Source of the DNA: an uncultured Barnesiella sp.
GTDB lineage: Bacteria > Bacteroidota > Bacteroidia > Bacteroidales > Barnesiellaceae_A
Assembly (NCBI GenBank): GCA_944321085.1
Contig: CALUJY010000011.1
Span: 25,684 to 89,683, forward strand
DNA: 64,000 nucleotides
Direction of reading: 5' to 3'
The notes beneath the pieces are model-generated. The model was not told the origin of the DNA, did no database searches, and saw only the letters and a list, made by a program, of their open reading frames with translations. Shown in pieces: positions 1 through 7,676 of this stretch. Both the position numbers and the translations under genes were made by a program. Position 1 is the first letter of the stretch; each line of letters starts with the position of its first letter.

Positions 1-276
1 AGCTATGTAGCGGGTCTCTACGATAGCCTCTTCGCCGAAGGTAAGAGGGTGCTTGTATTGTACGTTGAGCTCTACGATAGGTGTTGTGAAGCCGTTGTCG
101 AAGAAGTCGCAGTAATCGAATCCGTATTCTCGGCCGAAAGCCTGTCTGCCGTCTTCGAAGTAGCGTACATATTCGCCATGCCATACAATCTGCATGGCAT
201 CGACCTCGCTGAACCTAACCCTGATGCGGGTACGGTTTGTAAGGGCTGCTTGTCGTTCGTTATGCTTTTTTCTCAT
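1..276 (-). CDS. Acyl-CoA/ACP thioesterase, hotdog fold (partial, runs off the left edge)
   Basis: The first 92 residues of a 4-hydroxybenzoyl-CoA thioesterase-like protein are present; the C-terminus lies outside the window. The 4HBT motif is clear near residues 24-42: Glu-Val-Asp26, His33, Tyr36 and Phe-Glu-Asp-Gly-Arg, where the Asp is the usual catalytic residue of the family. The ATG at 276 lies inside the 3' end of the dehydratase gene (17-base overlap), which supports translational coupling in the pigment operon. In aryl polyene and flexirubin clusters a thioesterase of this type is thought to release or edit acyl-ACP intermediates; that role here is inference from context. Confidence 0.8.
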   Translation of the reverse strand, partial: MRKKHNERQAALTNRTRIRVRFSEVDAMQIVWHGEYVRYFEDGRQAFGREYGFDYCDFFDNGFTTPIVELNVQYKHPLTFGEEAIVETRYIA

Positions 277-694
277 GTTTGCTTTCGATAAAGATTTTCA
301 TGCGGCACCGGCATATCGGTCGGTCGTCCGAGCGGGTTTCCGCTTCGACGAGTGTGATGCCGAACACCTCTTGTAGTACCTCGATACGGGTGGTGAGGTT
401 ATCGCCTACAGAGGGGAGGGTGAAAAGTTGCAGTTTCTCTACCGCCCCTATATAGCCGAGAGGTACATCCTCGCTTCGTGACAGGCTTTCGTATCCGCAA
501 CGCGCCGCGGCACTTTGTGCGATATGTTCTATCACGCCGCTCTCTTGCAGCTTGCCATCGGCGACGAATAAGTTGTCGGGCTGTATGGCAAACGTTGTGA
601 GCGAGGTGTTGCCGTCGAAGCCGTCGAAAGTGGTTACCATCACGATGGGAGGGCGTTGCGGGATGAGTTGCAGTATGTCGTAGCGTGTAGCCAT
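260..694 (-). CDS. 3-hydroxyacyl-ACP dehydratase-like hotdog protein of the pigment operon
   Basis: A 144-residue single hotdog domain resembling FabZ/FabA-type dehydratases of aryl polyene and flexirubin clusters. The N-terminal Ile-Pro-Gln-Arg-Pro-Pro matches the Ile-Pro-His-Arg-Pro-Pro-type opening of the family. The central helix carries Gly-Val-Ile-Glu56-His57-Ile-Ala-Gln, where FabZ has its catalytic acid. The usual catalytic His-Phe-Pro-Gly loop is not recognisable; the matching region reads Leu-Phe-Val-Ala-Asp-Gly. It would dehydrate beta-hydroxyacyl-ACP so that polyene double bonds stay in place (no enoyl reductase is visible). It starts 8 bases after the methyltransferase stop. Confidence 0.72.
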   Translation of the reverse strand: MATRYDILQLIPQRPPIVMVTTFDGFDGNTSLTTFAIQPDNLFVADGKLQESGVIEHIAQSAAARCGYESLSRSEDVPLGYIGAVEKLQLFTLPSVGDNLTTRIEVLQEVFGITLVEAETRSDDRPICRCRMKIFIESKHEKKA

Positions 695-702
695 TACTTT
701 TG

Positions 703-1791
703 TTATTTACTCCGTTTACATTGCATGATGCTGTGTCCCATGCCCAGCCCGTCGTGTATCTGTTCTATTTCCAGTCCGGCAAGGGTTACGCAATGTGCCA
801 TGTCGTCGCTGTGGTACATCTTGCTGTTGCCGTTGGCAAGAGCTGTGAAATAGATACTTGTCTGAGTGAGGCAGTAGGCTGCTGTCTCGAAGTGTTGTCT
901 ATCCCAAAACGTCTCCATGATGTAGAGGCGCGAGTGCTCGTCCATTGCTGCGGCAGCCCGTTGCAAGATGCTTGTCACCTCTTCTTCCGAGAAGCAATCG
1001 AGGAATTGGCTCATCCATATAGCGTCGAAGGTTGCCGGAAATTTTGTATTGGGGTCAAGCAGGTTGGCGCCATAGCCATGTATGCGTTCGCATCCTACCG
1101 AGCCATCGACAGCTTGTCGCATCAGCTCCAATTGTTGGGGAAGGTCAACGATGGTCACCTCTACCTCCGGGTCGTATGTTACGCATTGTTGTGCCCAACG
1201 ACCAGTGTTGCCGCCTACGTCGAGCAGTGTACGGGGATGGTTGGCAAATACGATTTGCAATGCTTGCGGGAAAGAGCAGTCGGAATAGAAGTGGTCGAAG
1301 CCGAACCAACTGCGTTGTACCTGTTCGGGAAGTTGCGACAGCCCTTCGTAAATGGTATTCCAGTCGCCGAAAACTTTCAATCCCTCGCATTTGCCGTTGA
1401 GGAGCGACTCTTCGAGATAGAAAAGCCCTTTATAGTTGACGTCGTGGTTGAAGTCCATGTTTATGCGCGTCATCTTGTCGGTGAGCAAGAACCAACCGGT
1501 CTTTGACAAGTACCATCGTTCGTCATGGAAAAGAACCGTACCGATGGTGAGCGAAGCCTCTAAAAGTACCTGCACGGCATAGTGCGAGAGTTGGGTGGCG
1601 TCGATAATTTCTTCCATTGTCATCCCATTGCGATGGTTGCGCAGCAGGTCTAAGATACCGAACTTTATCATGAGCCTCGATACCTGAAAGACTACCGGGG
1701 CAAAGGCTATCTCTTCGGCGGCTCGTTGCGCTTCCTGCGCACTGAGCCGTTCGTGCGAATATCGCTCTTGAAGGGGTTCAAACATTTTCAT
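703..1791 (-). CDS. SAM-dependent methyltransferase of the pigment operon
   Basis: 362 residues. The N-terminal half is a winged-helix dimerisation-type domain (about 35-110), as in class I O-methyltransferases. The SAM site follows with Leu-Leu-Asp191-Val-Gly-Gly-Asn-Thr-Gly. I chose the start at 1791 rather than the longer frame at 1845 because its ATG overlaps the upstream acyltransferase stop as ATGA, a common coupling arrangement. Aryl polyene clusters often carry a methyltransferase that methylates the phenyl head group; whether this one makes an O- or C-methyl product cannot be told from sequence. Confidence 0.78.
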   Translation of the reverse strand: MKMFEPLQERYSHERLSAQEAQRAAEEIAFAPVVFQVSRLMIKFGILDLLRNHRNGMTMEEIIDATQLSHYAVQVLLEASLTIGTVLFHDERWYLSKTGWFLLTDKMTRINMDFNHDVNYKGLFYLEESLLNGKCEGLKVFGDWNTIYEGLSQLPEQVQRSWFGFDHFYSDCSFPQALQIVFANHPRTLLDVGGNTGRWAQQCVTYDPEVEVTIVDLPQQLELMRQAVDGSVGCERIHGYGANLLDPNTKFPATFDAIWMSQFLDCFSEEEVTSILQRAAAAMDEHSRLYIMETFWDRQHFETAAYCLTQTSIYFTALANGNSKMYHSDDMAHCVTLAGLEIEQIHDGLGMGHSIMQCKRSK

Positions 1792-2720
1792 TGCTCTCTG
1801 TATTTCTTTTTTTGAGCTTCGCTGTCGGTTGTCGGCACTGCCCAAAAGTCATAATAATTAAACCATTGTTCAGGGTATCTTTTCACTATCTCTTCCAAGT
1901 CTTTCACATAAGCATCGAGCAGGATTTGTTCGCCATGCTCGCCCCGTTTGTATTTGCGTGGTTCTACGATAGTGAAATGGAAGCGATATTGTCGGCCTTT
2001 CTCTCTCATGGCAAAGTAGAAAACGACGGGTACTTTCATGCGTGAAGCTATAATGAAAGGCCCTGCCGGGAAAGGCGCCTTATTGCCGAGGAAATCGGCA
2101 TAGAGCAGTTTCTCTTCGTTGACGTATCGGTCGCCTTGAAAGCAGACATATTCGTGCCGTTGCAGGGCGTCGTTGATGAGGAATACATGCGACAGAGAGT
2201 CGTGGTTGACGGCTATCATTTTGTATTCGCTGGCAATGCTTTTGTTCTCTTCCATCAGTTCCTTGATGGCTCGGTACTCGGCATCGTATAATACAATGTG
2301 CATCTTCTTCCCGTATTCACCGAAGAAAGGTGCTCCCGTCTCCCAGTTGCCTACGTGCGCGCCTATCAGTACCACACCGCTTTCTCCGTCGAGGAGCTGT
2401 CGGAAAGGTTCGTAATTCTCGAATTGAAAATTATATCGCGCTGCCATACCGTTGAGGATAGCCATTTTGTCTATCAGTATTTGTCCCATACGGTAGAAGT
2501 TGCGGCACATAAGTCTCCATGCCTTGCCAGCACTGTATCCCAAACCTTTGCGGGCGTATGAGATGATGGCTGCTGCTGGTTTACGGGCGAAGAGGATGAA
2601 ATACCCCGCTACAAAATAGAGAAAGGCATACGCAGCACCTATGCCAAGGTGCTTGATGAGGCCTATGAAAAATAGATACCCCCATCGGTTGCCACGCGTC
2701 TTACCTTTCCATCGGGGCAT
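1788..2720 (-). CDS. LpxL/HtrB-like lipid acyltransferase of the pigment operon
   Basis: 310 residues with an N-terminal hydrophobic anchor (about 15-47) and the lysophospholipid acyltransferase signature Gly-Ala-His122-Val-Gly-Asn-Trp-Glu127 (HX4E), plus a later Phe-Pro-Ala-Gly-Pro block near the substrate site. In aryl polyene and flexirubin-type clusters an acyltransferase of this family is thought to move the finished polyene acyl chain to a lipid carrier at the inner membrane. It begins 6 bases after the ACP gene stops and overlaps the methyltransferase start. It is not expected to be lipid A LpxL itself, given the cluster. Confidence 0.8.
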   Translation of the reverse strand: MPRWKGKTRGNRWGYLFFIGLIKHLGIGAAYAFLYFVAGYFILFARKPAAAIISYARKGLGYSAGKAWRLMCRNFYRMGQILIDKMAILNGMAARYNFQFENYEPFRQLLDGESGVVLIGAHVGNWETGAPFFGEYGKKMHIVLYDAEYRAIKELMEENKSIASEYKMIAVNHDSLSHVFLINDALQRHEYVCFQGDRYVNEEKLLYADFLGNKAPFPAGPFIIASRMKVPVVFYFAMREKGRQYRFHFTIVEPRKYKRGEHGEQILLDAYVKDLEEIVKRYPEQWFNYYDFWAVPTTDSEAQKKKYREQ

Positions 2721-2726
2721 GGCGTA

Positions 2727-2978
2727 TCAAGCCGCTCCTCCTTGGCGGGAGAGTATCATGTTGTAAAAATCGCCGAAAGTCTTTACGCCTACGAAGTCTT
2801 GCCCAGTCACGGTAAAGCCGAAGTTTTTCTCTATGAGCACAACGATGTCAACCATGTCGAGGCTGTCGAGTTCGAGAGTCTCCATCAGTGGTGCATTGGG
2901 GCGAATCTGGTTTATATCAACTTCAAATTCGTCGGCAAGTACTGCTCTTATCTGTTCTATTGTCTCTTCTTGTGTCAT
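2727..2978 (-). CDS. Acyl carrier protein of the pigment operon
   Basis: 83 residues, the usual ACP length, acidic, with the phosphopantetheine attachment motif Leu-Asp38-Ser39-Leu-Asp-Met-Val. It sits 25 bases downstream of the ketosynthase and directly before the acyltransferase, so it is probably the dedicated carrier for the polyene chain rather than the housekeeping AcpP. It needs a holo-ACP synthase from elsewhere. Confidence 0.9.
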   Translation of the reverse strand: MTQEETIEQIRAVLADEFEVDINQIRPNAPLMETLELDSLDMVDIVVLIEKNFGFTVTGQDFVGVKTFGDFYNMILSRQGGAA

Positions 2979-3003
2979 GAATATGGTTCGTTGGTAATAT
3001 TAT

Positions 3004-4230
3004 TTATTTCTTTAATTTGCCGATGATGAGCGACGAGTTGGTGCCGCCGAAACCGAACGAGTTGGATAAGAAACGGTCGTACTCCAACTCTACCCTTTGC
3101 GTGGGGATGTTCAGCAGCGATGTGACTTCATCACCCTCGGTATAGTTGAGACTGGGGGCTATGAAGTGATTGTTCATCATCAGGAGCGAGTATATCACTT
3201 CGCTGGTACCTGCCATCCACATTTCGTGTCCGGTTTGTCCTTTGGTGGATGTCACGTAGGGTCGGGTGTCACCGAATACTTCGGTGATGGCACGCGCTTC
3301 GTTTTCATCGCCTACCGGTGTAGATGTGGCATGAGCGTTGATATAAGGAATGTCGGCAGCTTGCAGCCCGGCATCGTTCAGAGCCATGCGCAACGAGCGG
3401 GCAGGACCGTCGACGTTGGGTACCGATATATGGTTGCCGTTTGAGGAGAAGCCATATCCCTCTATCTCGGCAATGATATGTGCGCCGCGAGCCACGGCCG
3501 ATTCGTAGCTCTCTATGATGACTGTGGCGCCACCTCCGCTGGGGATAAGTCCGTCGCGCTCTTTGTCGAAGGGACGCGAGGCGGTAGTTGGGTCGTCGGC
3601 TCGTTTCGAGAAGGCTCCCAAACCGTCGAAAGCTCCTACTGCATAGGGGTTTACTTCTTGTGCTCCGCCGCAGATGATGCACTCTTGCAACCCGTCGCGG
3701 ATGAGCAGGTAGCCCAATCCTATGGCATGTGAGCCGCTGGCGCATGCTCCCGATATGGTGAGATTGATGCCACGCAACTTGAAGATGGTAGAGAGTGTCA
3801 TGGTGATGGTGGAGTTCATGGCTTTGAATATGGCGCTCGACCCTACCAAGGCAGTGTTGTGCTTCTCACGCATGATGTCTACACCCTCTATGACAGCGGC
3901 CGCGCTGCTGTCGTTACCATAGAGAATACCTACTTCGTTCTTCTCTAAGAAATCTTCATCGATTCCGGCTTCTTGCAATGCTTCGATAGTTGCCATATAG
4001 GCATATTCTCCCTCTTCTGCCAAATAGTGGCGGCTGCGGCGGTCTAAAAGTTTTTTCAGCTCTGGGCGTGGTACAATGCCTGTAAGCGGAGAGGCGAAGC
4101 CCATCTCTGTGCGGCGGGCATCGATTCCTATACCCGAGCGGCTGTTGAAGAGCGATTCTTTCACCTCCTCTTTATTTGTTCCTATACATGAGTAGATACC
4201 CATGCCCGTTATGACAACTCTTCTTTTCAT
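3004..4230 (-). CDS. Beta-ketoacyl-ACP synthase (KAS II-like) of the pigment operon
   Basis: 408 residues from the ATG at 4230, which has a purine-rich stretch (GAGAGAAG) just upstream; the longer frame to 4338 adds a tail overlapping fabG and is unlikely. All catalytic residues of an elongating ketosynthase are visible: Cys163 in Ser-Gly-Ala-Cys-Ala-Ser-Gly, His300 in Asn-Ala-His-Ala-Thr-Ser-Thr-Pro, Lys330 and His335 in Thr-Gly-His. It is therefore an active KS rather than a chain-length factor. It would extend the p-coumaroyl or acyl starter with malonyl-ACP. A partner KS or chain-length factor, usual in aryl polyene clusters, would have to lie left of the window. Confidence 0.85.
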   Translation of the reverse strand: MKRRVVITGMGIYSCIGTNKEEVKESLFNSRSGIGIDARRTEMGFASPLTGIVPRPELKKLLDRRSRHYLAEEGEYAYMATIEALQEAGIDEDFLEKNEVGILYGNDSSAAAVIEGVDIMREKHNTALVGSSAIFKAMNSTITMTLSTIFKLRGINLTISGACASGSHAIGLGYLLIRDGLQECIICGGAQEVNPYAVGAFDGLGAFSKRADDPTTASRPFDKERDGLIPSGGGATVIIESYESAVARGAHIIAEIEGYGFSSNGNHISVPNVDGPARSLRMALNDAGLQAADIPYINAHATSTPVGDENEARAITEVFGDTRPYVTSTKGQTGHEMWMAGTSEVIYSLLMMNNHFIAPSLNYTEGDEVTSLLNIPTQRVELEYDRFLSNSFGFGGTNSSLIIGKLKK

Positions 4231-4258
4231 TATCTTCTCTCTTGTTAATGTATGGCGG

Positions 4259-4987
4259 TTATGTATATAGCCCGCCGTTGATGGAGATAACCTCTCCCGT
4301 GATATATGCTGCGGCATCCGAGATGAGGAATGCTGCAAGGTCGGCCACCTCTTCGGGACGGCCGAAACGTCCTATGGGGATATTCTTTTTCAGTTCTTTC
4401 TCATCCAAGTCGGCCGTCATATCGGTGGCGATAAAGCCCGGAGCGATGGCGTTGACGGTGACTTGCTTTTTGCCGACTTCTTGCGCAAGCGCCTTTGTGG
4501 CGGCGATAATAGCGCCTTTGGCTGCCGAGTAGTTGGTTTGTCCGGGCAACCCTTTGATACCCGAGAGGGAGACGATGTTGACGATGCGGCCGTGCTTGTG
4601 TGTGAGCATCCCTTTGAGCACGGCTTGCGTAGCCGTAAAAAATCCCTCGGTTGTGGTATCGAGCACGCTGCTCCACTCGTCGTGTGTCATCCACATGAGC
4701 AGGTTGTCGCGGCGTATACCGGCGTTGTTGACGAGTACTTCGATGTAGTCGTCGGGGTGTGCTTGTTGCCACTCTGCAATGCTGGCGGCAAAAGCCTTAT
4801 GGTCGGCGACGTCGCAACGTAACAGATACCCCTCACTGCCTGCTTCGCGTACCGCTTGCAGCGTAGCCTGCGCTTCGGTGTCGTTGCTGCGGTAGTTGAT
4901 TATGATTGCATAACCCTCATGCGCCAGCCTGATAGCGATGGCTCGTCCTATGCCGCGTGCGGCGCCGGTGATAAGAGCATGTTTCAT
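4259..4987 (-). CDS. fabG: 3-ketoacyl-ACP reductase of the pigment operon (FabG-like SDR)
   Basis: 242 residues, classical short-chain dehydrogenase: Thr-Gly-Ala-Ala-Arg-Gly-Ile-Gly cofactor motif at 7-14, Asn-Asn-Ala-Gly near 87-90, and the Ser140/Tyr153/Lys157 triad with the 13-residue Ser-to-Tyr spacing of FabG. It would reduce the beta-keto group after each KS step. The start codon overlaps the lyase stop as ATGA (4984-4987). The C-terminal Ile-Thr-Gly-Glu-Val and Asn-Gly-Gly are typical FabG. Chromosomal housekeeping FabG is a possible alternative, but the operon position argues for a dedicated copy. Confidence 0.85.
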   Translation of the reverse strand: MKHALITGAARGIGRAIAIRLAHEGYAIIINYRSNDTEAQATLQAVREAGSEGYLLRCDVADHKAFAASIAEWQQAHPDDYIEVLVNNAGIRRDNLLMWMTHDEWSSVLDTTTEGFFTATQAVLKGMLTHKHGRIVNIVSLSGIKGLPGQTNYSAAKGAIIAATKALAQEVGKKQVTVNAIAPGFIATDMTADLDEKELKKNIPIGRFGRPEEVADLAAFLISDAAAYITGEVISINGGLYT

Positions 4988-6528
4988 ATAGCGAGGTCTT
5001 TGAGGTCTATCTCTTTCAAATATTCGATGACGCCGGCCACAGCGGGATACAATACCTTATCGTCCGTGAATGCGGGGAATATGTTGCGTACCTCATTGTA
5101 GATACGTCGTGTGGCGGGCGAGAGCTTGTCGGCAATATCGAGGCAATCTACCGCCTGTGCCATTCCCATGTATAGTACCGAAAGAACTTGGAAACTGTTG
5201 TCTACGACGCGTCGGGCTATCAGTGCCGAGTTGGTACCCATGCTTACGATGTCTTGGTTATCGTTATTATTGGGTATGCTGTGGACATACATGGGGTTTG
5301 AGAGCGTCTGACACTCGGCGGTGGTCGATGTGGCAAGGAATTGCGAGGCTTGCAGTCCGTAGTTGAGTCCCAACGTACCCATGTTGACAAAGGGAGGCAG
5401 TATGCCGTTGATGCGGTCGTGGAAGAGGTAGTTGGCTTGTCGTTCGCACAGCATGGTGAGCTTGGTAATGGCAATTTTCAGTTTGTCCATTTCGAACGAT
5501 ATATAGTCGCCGTGGAAGTTTCCGCCGTGATATACTGTACCGTGGTCGGCATCGACGATGGGGTTGTCGCAGGCCGAATTTACTTCGTCGACAAGTATCT
5601 GTTCACAGTTGGCAAGCGTGTCGAATACCGGCCCCAACACCTGTGGCACGCAACGCAGCGAGTAATAAGGCTGTACTTTGTGCTCGAATATTTTCTCTTC
5701 GTGGCGTTGGTCGTAGAGCTCGGCTTGGCGGTTGCGCAGGCTGTGGCTGCCGTGGCTGATGTTACGCATGGCGGCAGCAACGGCGCGTTGTCCGCGGTGC
5801 AGCTTGGTGGCATTGAGTTCCTTCGATTGGAAATCGTCGTACGACGAGGCTATTTCGTTCATCATGACGGCTGCAACGGTAGCCCAATGAAGTAGCTTTT
5901 TGGCATAAATGAGGTTTACAAGACCTATACCTGTCATTACCGATGTGCCGTTCGATACCGACAGACCTTCGCGTATGTGCATCTTGAAAGGTTGCAATCC
6001 CAGCTCTTTCAGTACTTCGTCGGTGGGGCGTTTCTCTCCGCGATAGAAGACATCGCCTTCGCCGATGAGGGCGAGTGCCATGTGAGCAAGTTGCACAAGG
6101 TCGCCGCTGGCTCCTACGCTGCCGTGCTCGGGAATGTATGGATATATGTCGTTGTTGATGAATTGCACCAACAGGTCGGTAAGCTCGCGGTGTACGCCCG
6201 ACTTACCCTGCAAGAAGGTATAAAGGCGGGCTACCATGGCAGCTTTGACATAAGGAGCTGCCAACGGTTCGCCTGCACCGGTAGAGTGGCTGCGTATGAT
6301 GTTGTATTGCAGGGCTGTGAGGCTGTCGTTGTCGATGCGGTATTGCGCCATAGGACCGAAGCCTGTGTTGATGCCGTATATGACTTTGTCGCGCGAGAAT
6401 GTAGCAAGAAAGTCATAACTGTCGTCGATGGCTTTTTGTTGTTGGGGTGTGATGGTGACGGGTACACCGTGGAAAATTATGTCGTTCAGCTCGCTCAGCT
6501 CTATTTTTTTGCTGTTGTCGCTTTTCAT
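4984..6528 (-). CDS. Aromatic amino acid ammonia-lyase, probably tyrosine ammonia-lyase of a flexirubin/aryl polyene pathway
   Basis: 514 residues of the HAL/PAL/TAL family. The self-forming MIO cofactor triad Ala140-Ser141-Gly142 is present, as are the Tyr51 loop (Tyr-Gly-Ile-Asn-Thr-Gly-Phe-Gly) and a conserved Asn-Asn-Asn-Asp-Asn-Gln-Asp block. The substrate-selectivity pair is Ser80-His81. From memory, the overall motif set (Pro-Met-Ala-Gln-Tyr-Arg-Ile, Arg-Ser-His-Ser) closely matches the Flavobacterium tyrosine ammonia-lyase linked to flexirubin rather than HutH. No hut genes are near; the next seven genes are fatty-acid-like. It would make p-coumarate as the aryl starter. Histidase activity is the main alternative. 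Confidence 0.82.
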   Translation of the reverse strand: MKSDNSKKIELSELNDIIFHGVPVTITPQQQKAIDDSYDFLATFSRDKVIYGINTGFGPMAQYRIDNDSLTALQYNIIRSHSTGAGEPLAAPYVKAAMVARLYTFLQGKSGVHRELTDLLVQFINNDIYPYIPEHGSVGASGDLVQLAHMALALIGEGDVFYRGEKRPTDEVLKELGLQPFKMHIREGLSVSNGTSVMTGIGLVNLIYAKKLLHWATVAAVMMNEIASSYDDFQSKELNATKLHRGQRAVAAAMRNISHGSHSLRNRQAELYDQRHEEKIFEHKVQPYYSLRCVPQVLGPVFDTLANCEQILVDEVNSACDNPIVDADHGTVYHGGNFHGDYISFEMDKLKIAITKLTMLCERQANYLFHDRINGILPPFVNMGTLGLNYGLQASQFLATSTTAECQTLSNPMYVHSIPNNNDNQDIVSMGTNSALIARRVVDNSFQVLSVLYMGMAQAVDCLDIADKLSPATRRIYNEVRNIFPAFTDDKVLYPAVAGVIEYLKEIDLKDLAI

Positions 6529-6607
6529 GATGCGTCTGATATTCTTTCTTGTTTGTTGTTTTTTCGATAGTTTGACGGCAAGAGGAATGCCTTACTGTTT
6601 TTACGCC

Positions 6608-6639
6608 GCAAAATTACTCTTTATATCGGGTAAAAACAA
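6608..6639 (-). promoter_or_regulatory. Promoter of the pigment operon
   Basis: On the minus strand TTG (6637-6639) is followed after 20 bases by TAATTTTGC (6608-6616), a full match to the Bacteroidetes -33/-7 consensus. The predicted start near 6603 leaves a leader of about 75 bases before the lyase ATG at 6528. All eight visible pigment genes are tightly spaced or overlapping, so this is the likely promoter of the whole operon. Confidence 0.7.
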
Positions 6640-6730
6640 GTTTATTTCAGCTTATTTCTCGATGGTTTTATGACAGATTGATGGATTTTGCTGCCGAAAA
6701 ACGGATTATAGGAACTTACAGGTCAGATGA

Positions 6731-6774
6731 TATTTATAAACGAGGGAAAGAAAGCAAGACACTCTCTTTCCCTC
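6731..6774 (-). terminator. Rho-independent terminator of the 6799 gene
   Basis: Inverted repeat GAGGGAAAG (6742-6750) with CTTTCCCTC (6766-6774), extendable to 13 pairs with one mismatch, followed on the minus strand by an A/U-rich stretch. It lies just past the stop of the secreted-protein gene. Confidence 0.65.
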
Positions 6775-6798
6775 ATGGCAGTGTGACGAAATGTGTGC

Positions 6799-7380
6799 CT
6801 ATTTTTTCATGACATATTTCTTCTTGACAAGCCATTTGCCTGTTTTATTGCCGAGATTATCGAAAGCTACGGCTTTGGTTTGCTCCATGACATACATCGT
6901 TGCCGATTTACTCTCGTCAACGGCTATCACGGCCATTACTTCACCGGTGGTGGTATCTATTACGCGGATGGTGGCGTCGATAAGAGTTCCTCTCGACACA
7001 AAGCCTACACCGGCGAACCCGAGGTCGATTTTGTCGATGTTGAATGTGAATTTGTAACGTGCCGTATTGCTGACTTCAACGCGAGAACGTTTACCCAGCG
7101 AGCCACTGAAACTTTTACCTAACATTTCGAGAGCCGTAGCGCGGTCTTGCTCATACCACAGACGCTTAAACTCTTCGGGGTCTTCTTTTTCGGGCAGTTT
7201 GCTGTCAACGTACTCTGCTTCGGTCATTTCGCCCATCATGGTGTTGTCCCATGTGAGACTTACTTGTAGTTCGGTAACATCTTTGAGAAAATTCAGGTCA
7301 CCTTCCACAACGGTAAATTTTTGTGCGTTTGCCACGCAAGCAAGAGCGGTAGCTGTGAGAATTACCAATAGTTTTTTCAT
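6799..7380 (-). CDS. Secreted or periplasmic protein of unknown function
   Basis: 193 residues with a clear Sec signal peptide (Met-Lys-Lys-Leu-Leu, hydrophobic core, Ala-Asn-Ala before Gln20). The mature part is mixed alpha/beta, with a basic C-terminal tail ending Lys-Lys-Lys-Tyr-Val-Met-Lys-Lys. I do not recognise the family. It stands alone between the cinA terminator and its own terminator. A TATCTTTG box lies about 105 bases upstream (minus strand 7485-7492), without a clear -33 element. Confidence 0.7.
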   Translation of the reverse strand: MKKLLVILTATALACVANAQKFTVVEGDLNFLKDVTELQVSLTWDNTMMGEMTEAEYVDSKLPEKEDPEEFKRLWYEQDRATALEMLGKSFSGSLGKRSRVEVSNTARYKFTFNIDKIDLGFAGVGFVSRGTLIDATIRVIDTTTGEVMAVIAVDESKSATMYVMEQTKAVAFDNLGNKTGKWLVKKKYVMKK

Positions 7381-7484
7381 ATAGATTATGTTTTTTATGT
7401 AATGAATGCCTTATGATTTCTCTTTCTTGTTTTCGGTTTTATGGAATTTTATATTGGCTTTATTGTTTCATTCGTTCATAAATA

Positions 7485-7492
7485 CAAAGATA
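7485..7492 (-). promoter_or_regulatory. Possible -7 box for the 6799 gene
   Basis: TATCTTTG on the minus strand matches TAnnTTTG. No convincing TTTG is found about 20 bases upstream, so the call rests on one element. The rest of 7381-7590 is A/T-rich with nothing else recognised. Confidence 0.35.
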
Positions 7493-7591
7493 TATAAAAA
7501 TGATTTATATTTCGAGTTTATTATTTTAATTTTCCAAAAAATGTAATTAGCATTTTAATAAGATATGTCTTGCCGGTAGTGTGCAGGTAAA

Positions 7592-7636
7592 AAATATTTA
7601 TACCCTTTGCATCCATTGCATGGAAAAAGGGTATAA
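7592..7636 (-). terminator. Terminator of cinA
   Basis: Perfect 11-bp inverted repeat TTATACCCTTT (7598-7608) and AAAGGGTATAA (7626-7636), with a further CCA/TGG pairing in the loop. On the minus strand it is followed by ATATTTTTT. It lies 40 bases past the cinA stop. Confidence 0.75.
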
Positions 7637-7676
7637 GTTGTTTATTATAAGAAGTGTCAGAAAAAATATGGCGGCG

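Noticed and set aside
4984..6528. Reading the lyase as HutH of histidine degradation
   Set aside because: No hutU, hutI or formimidoyl-transfer gene is near, and it is translationally coupled to a fabG-ketosynthase-ACP set.
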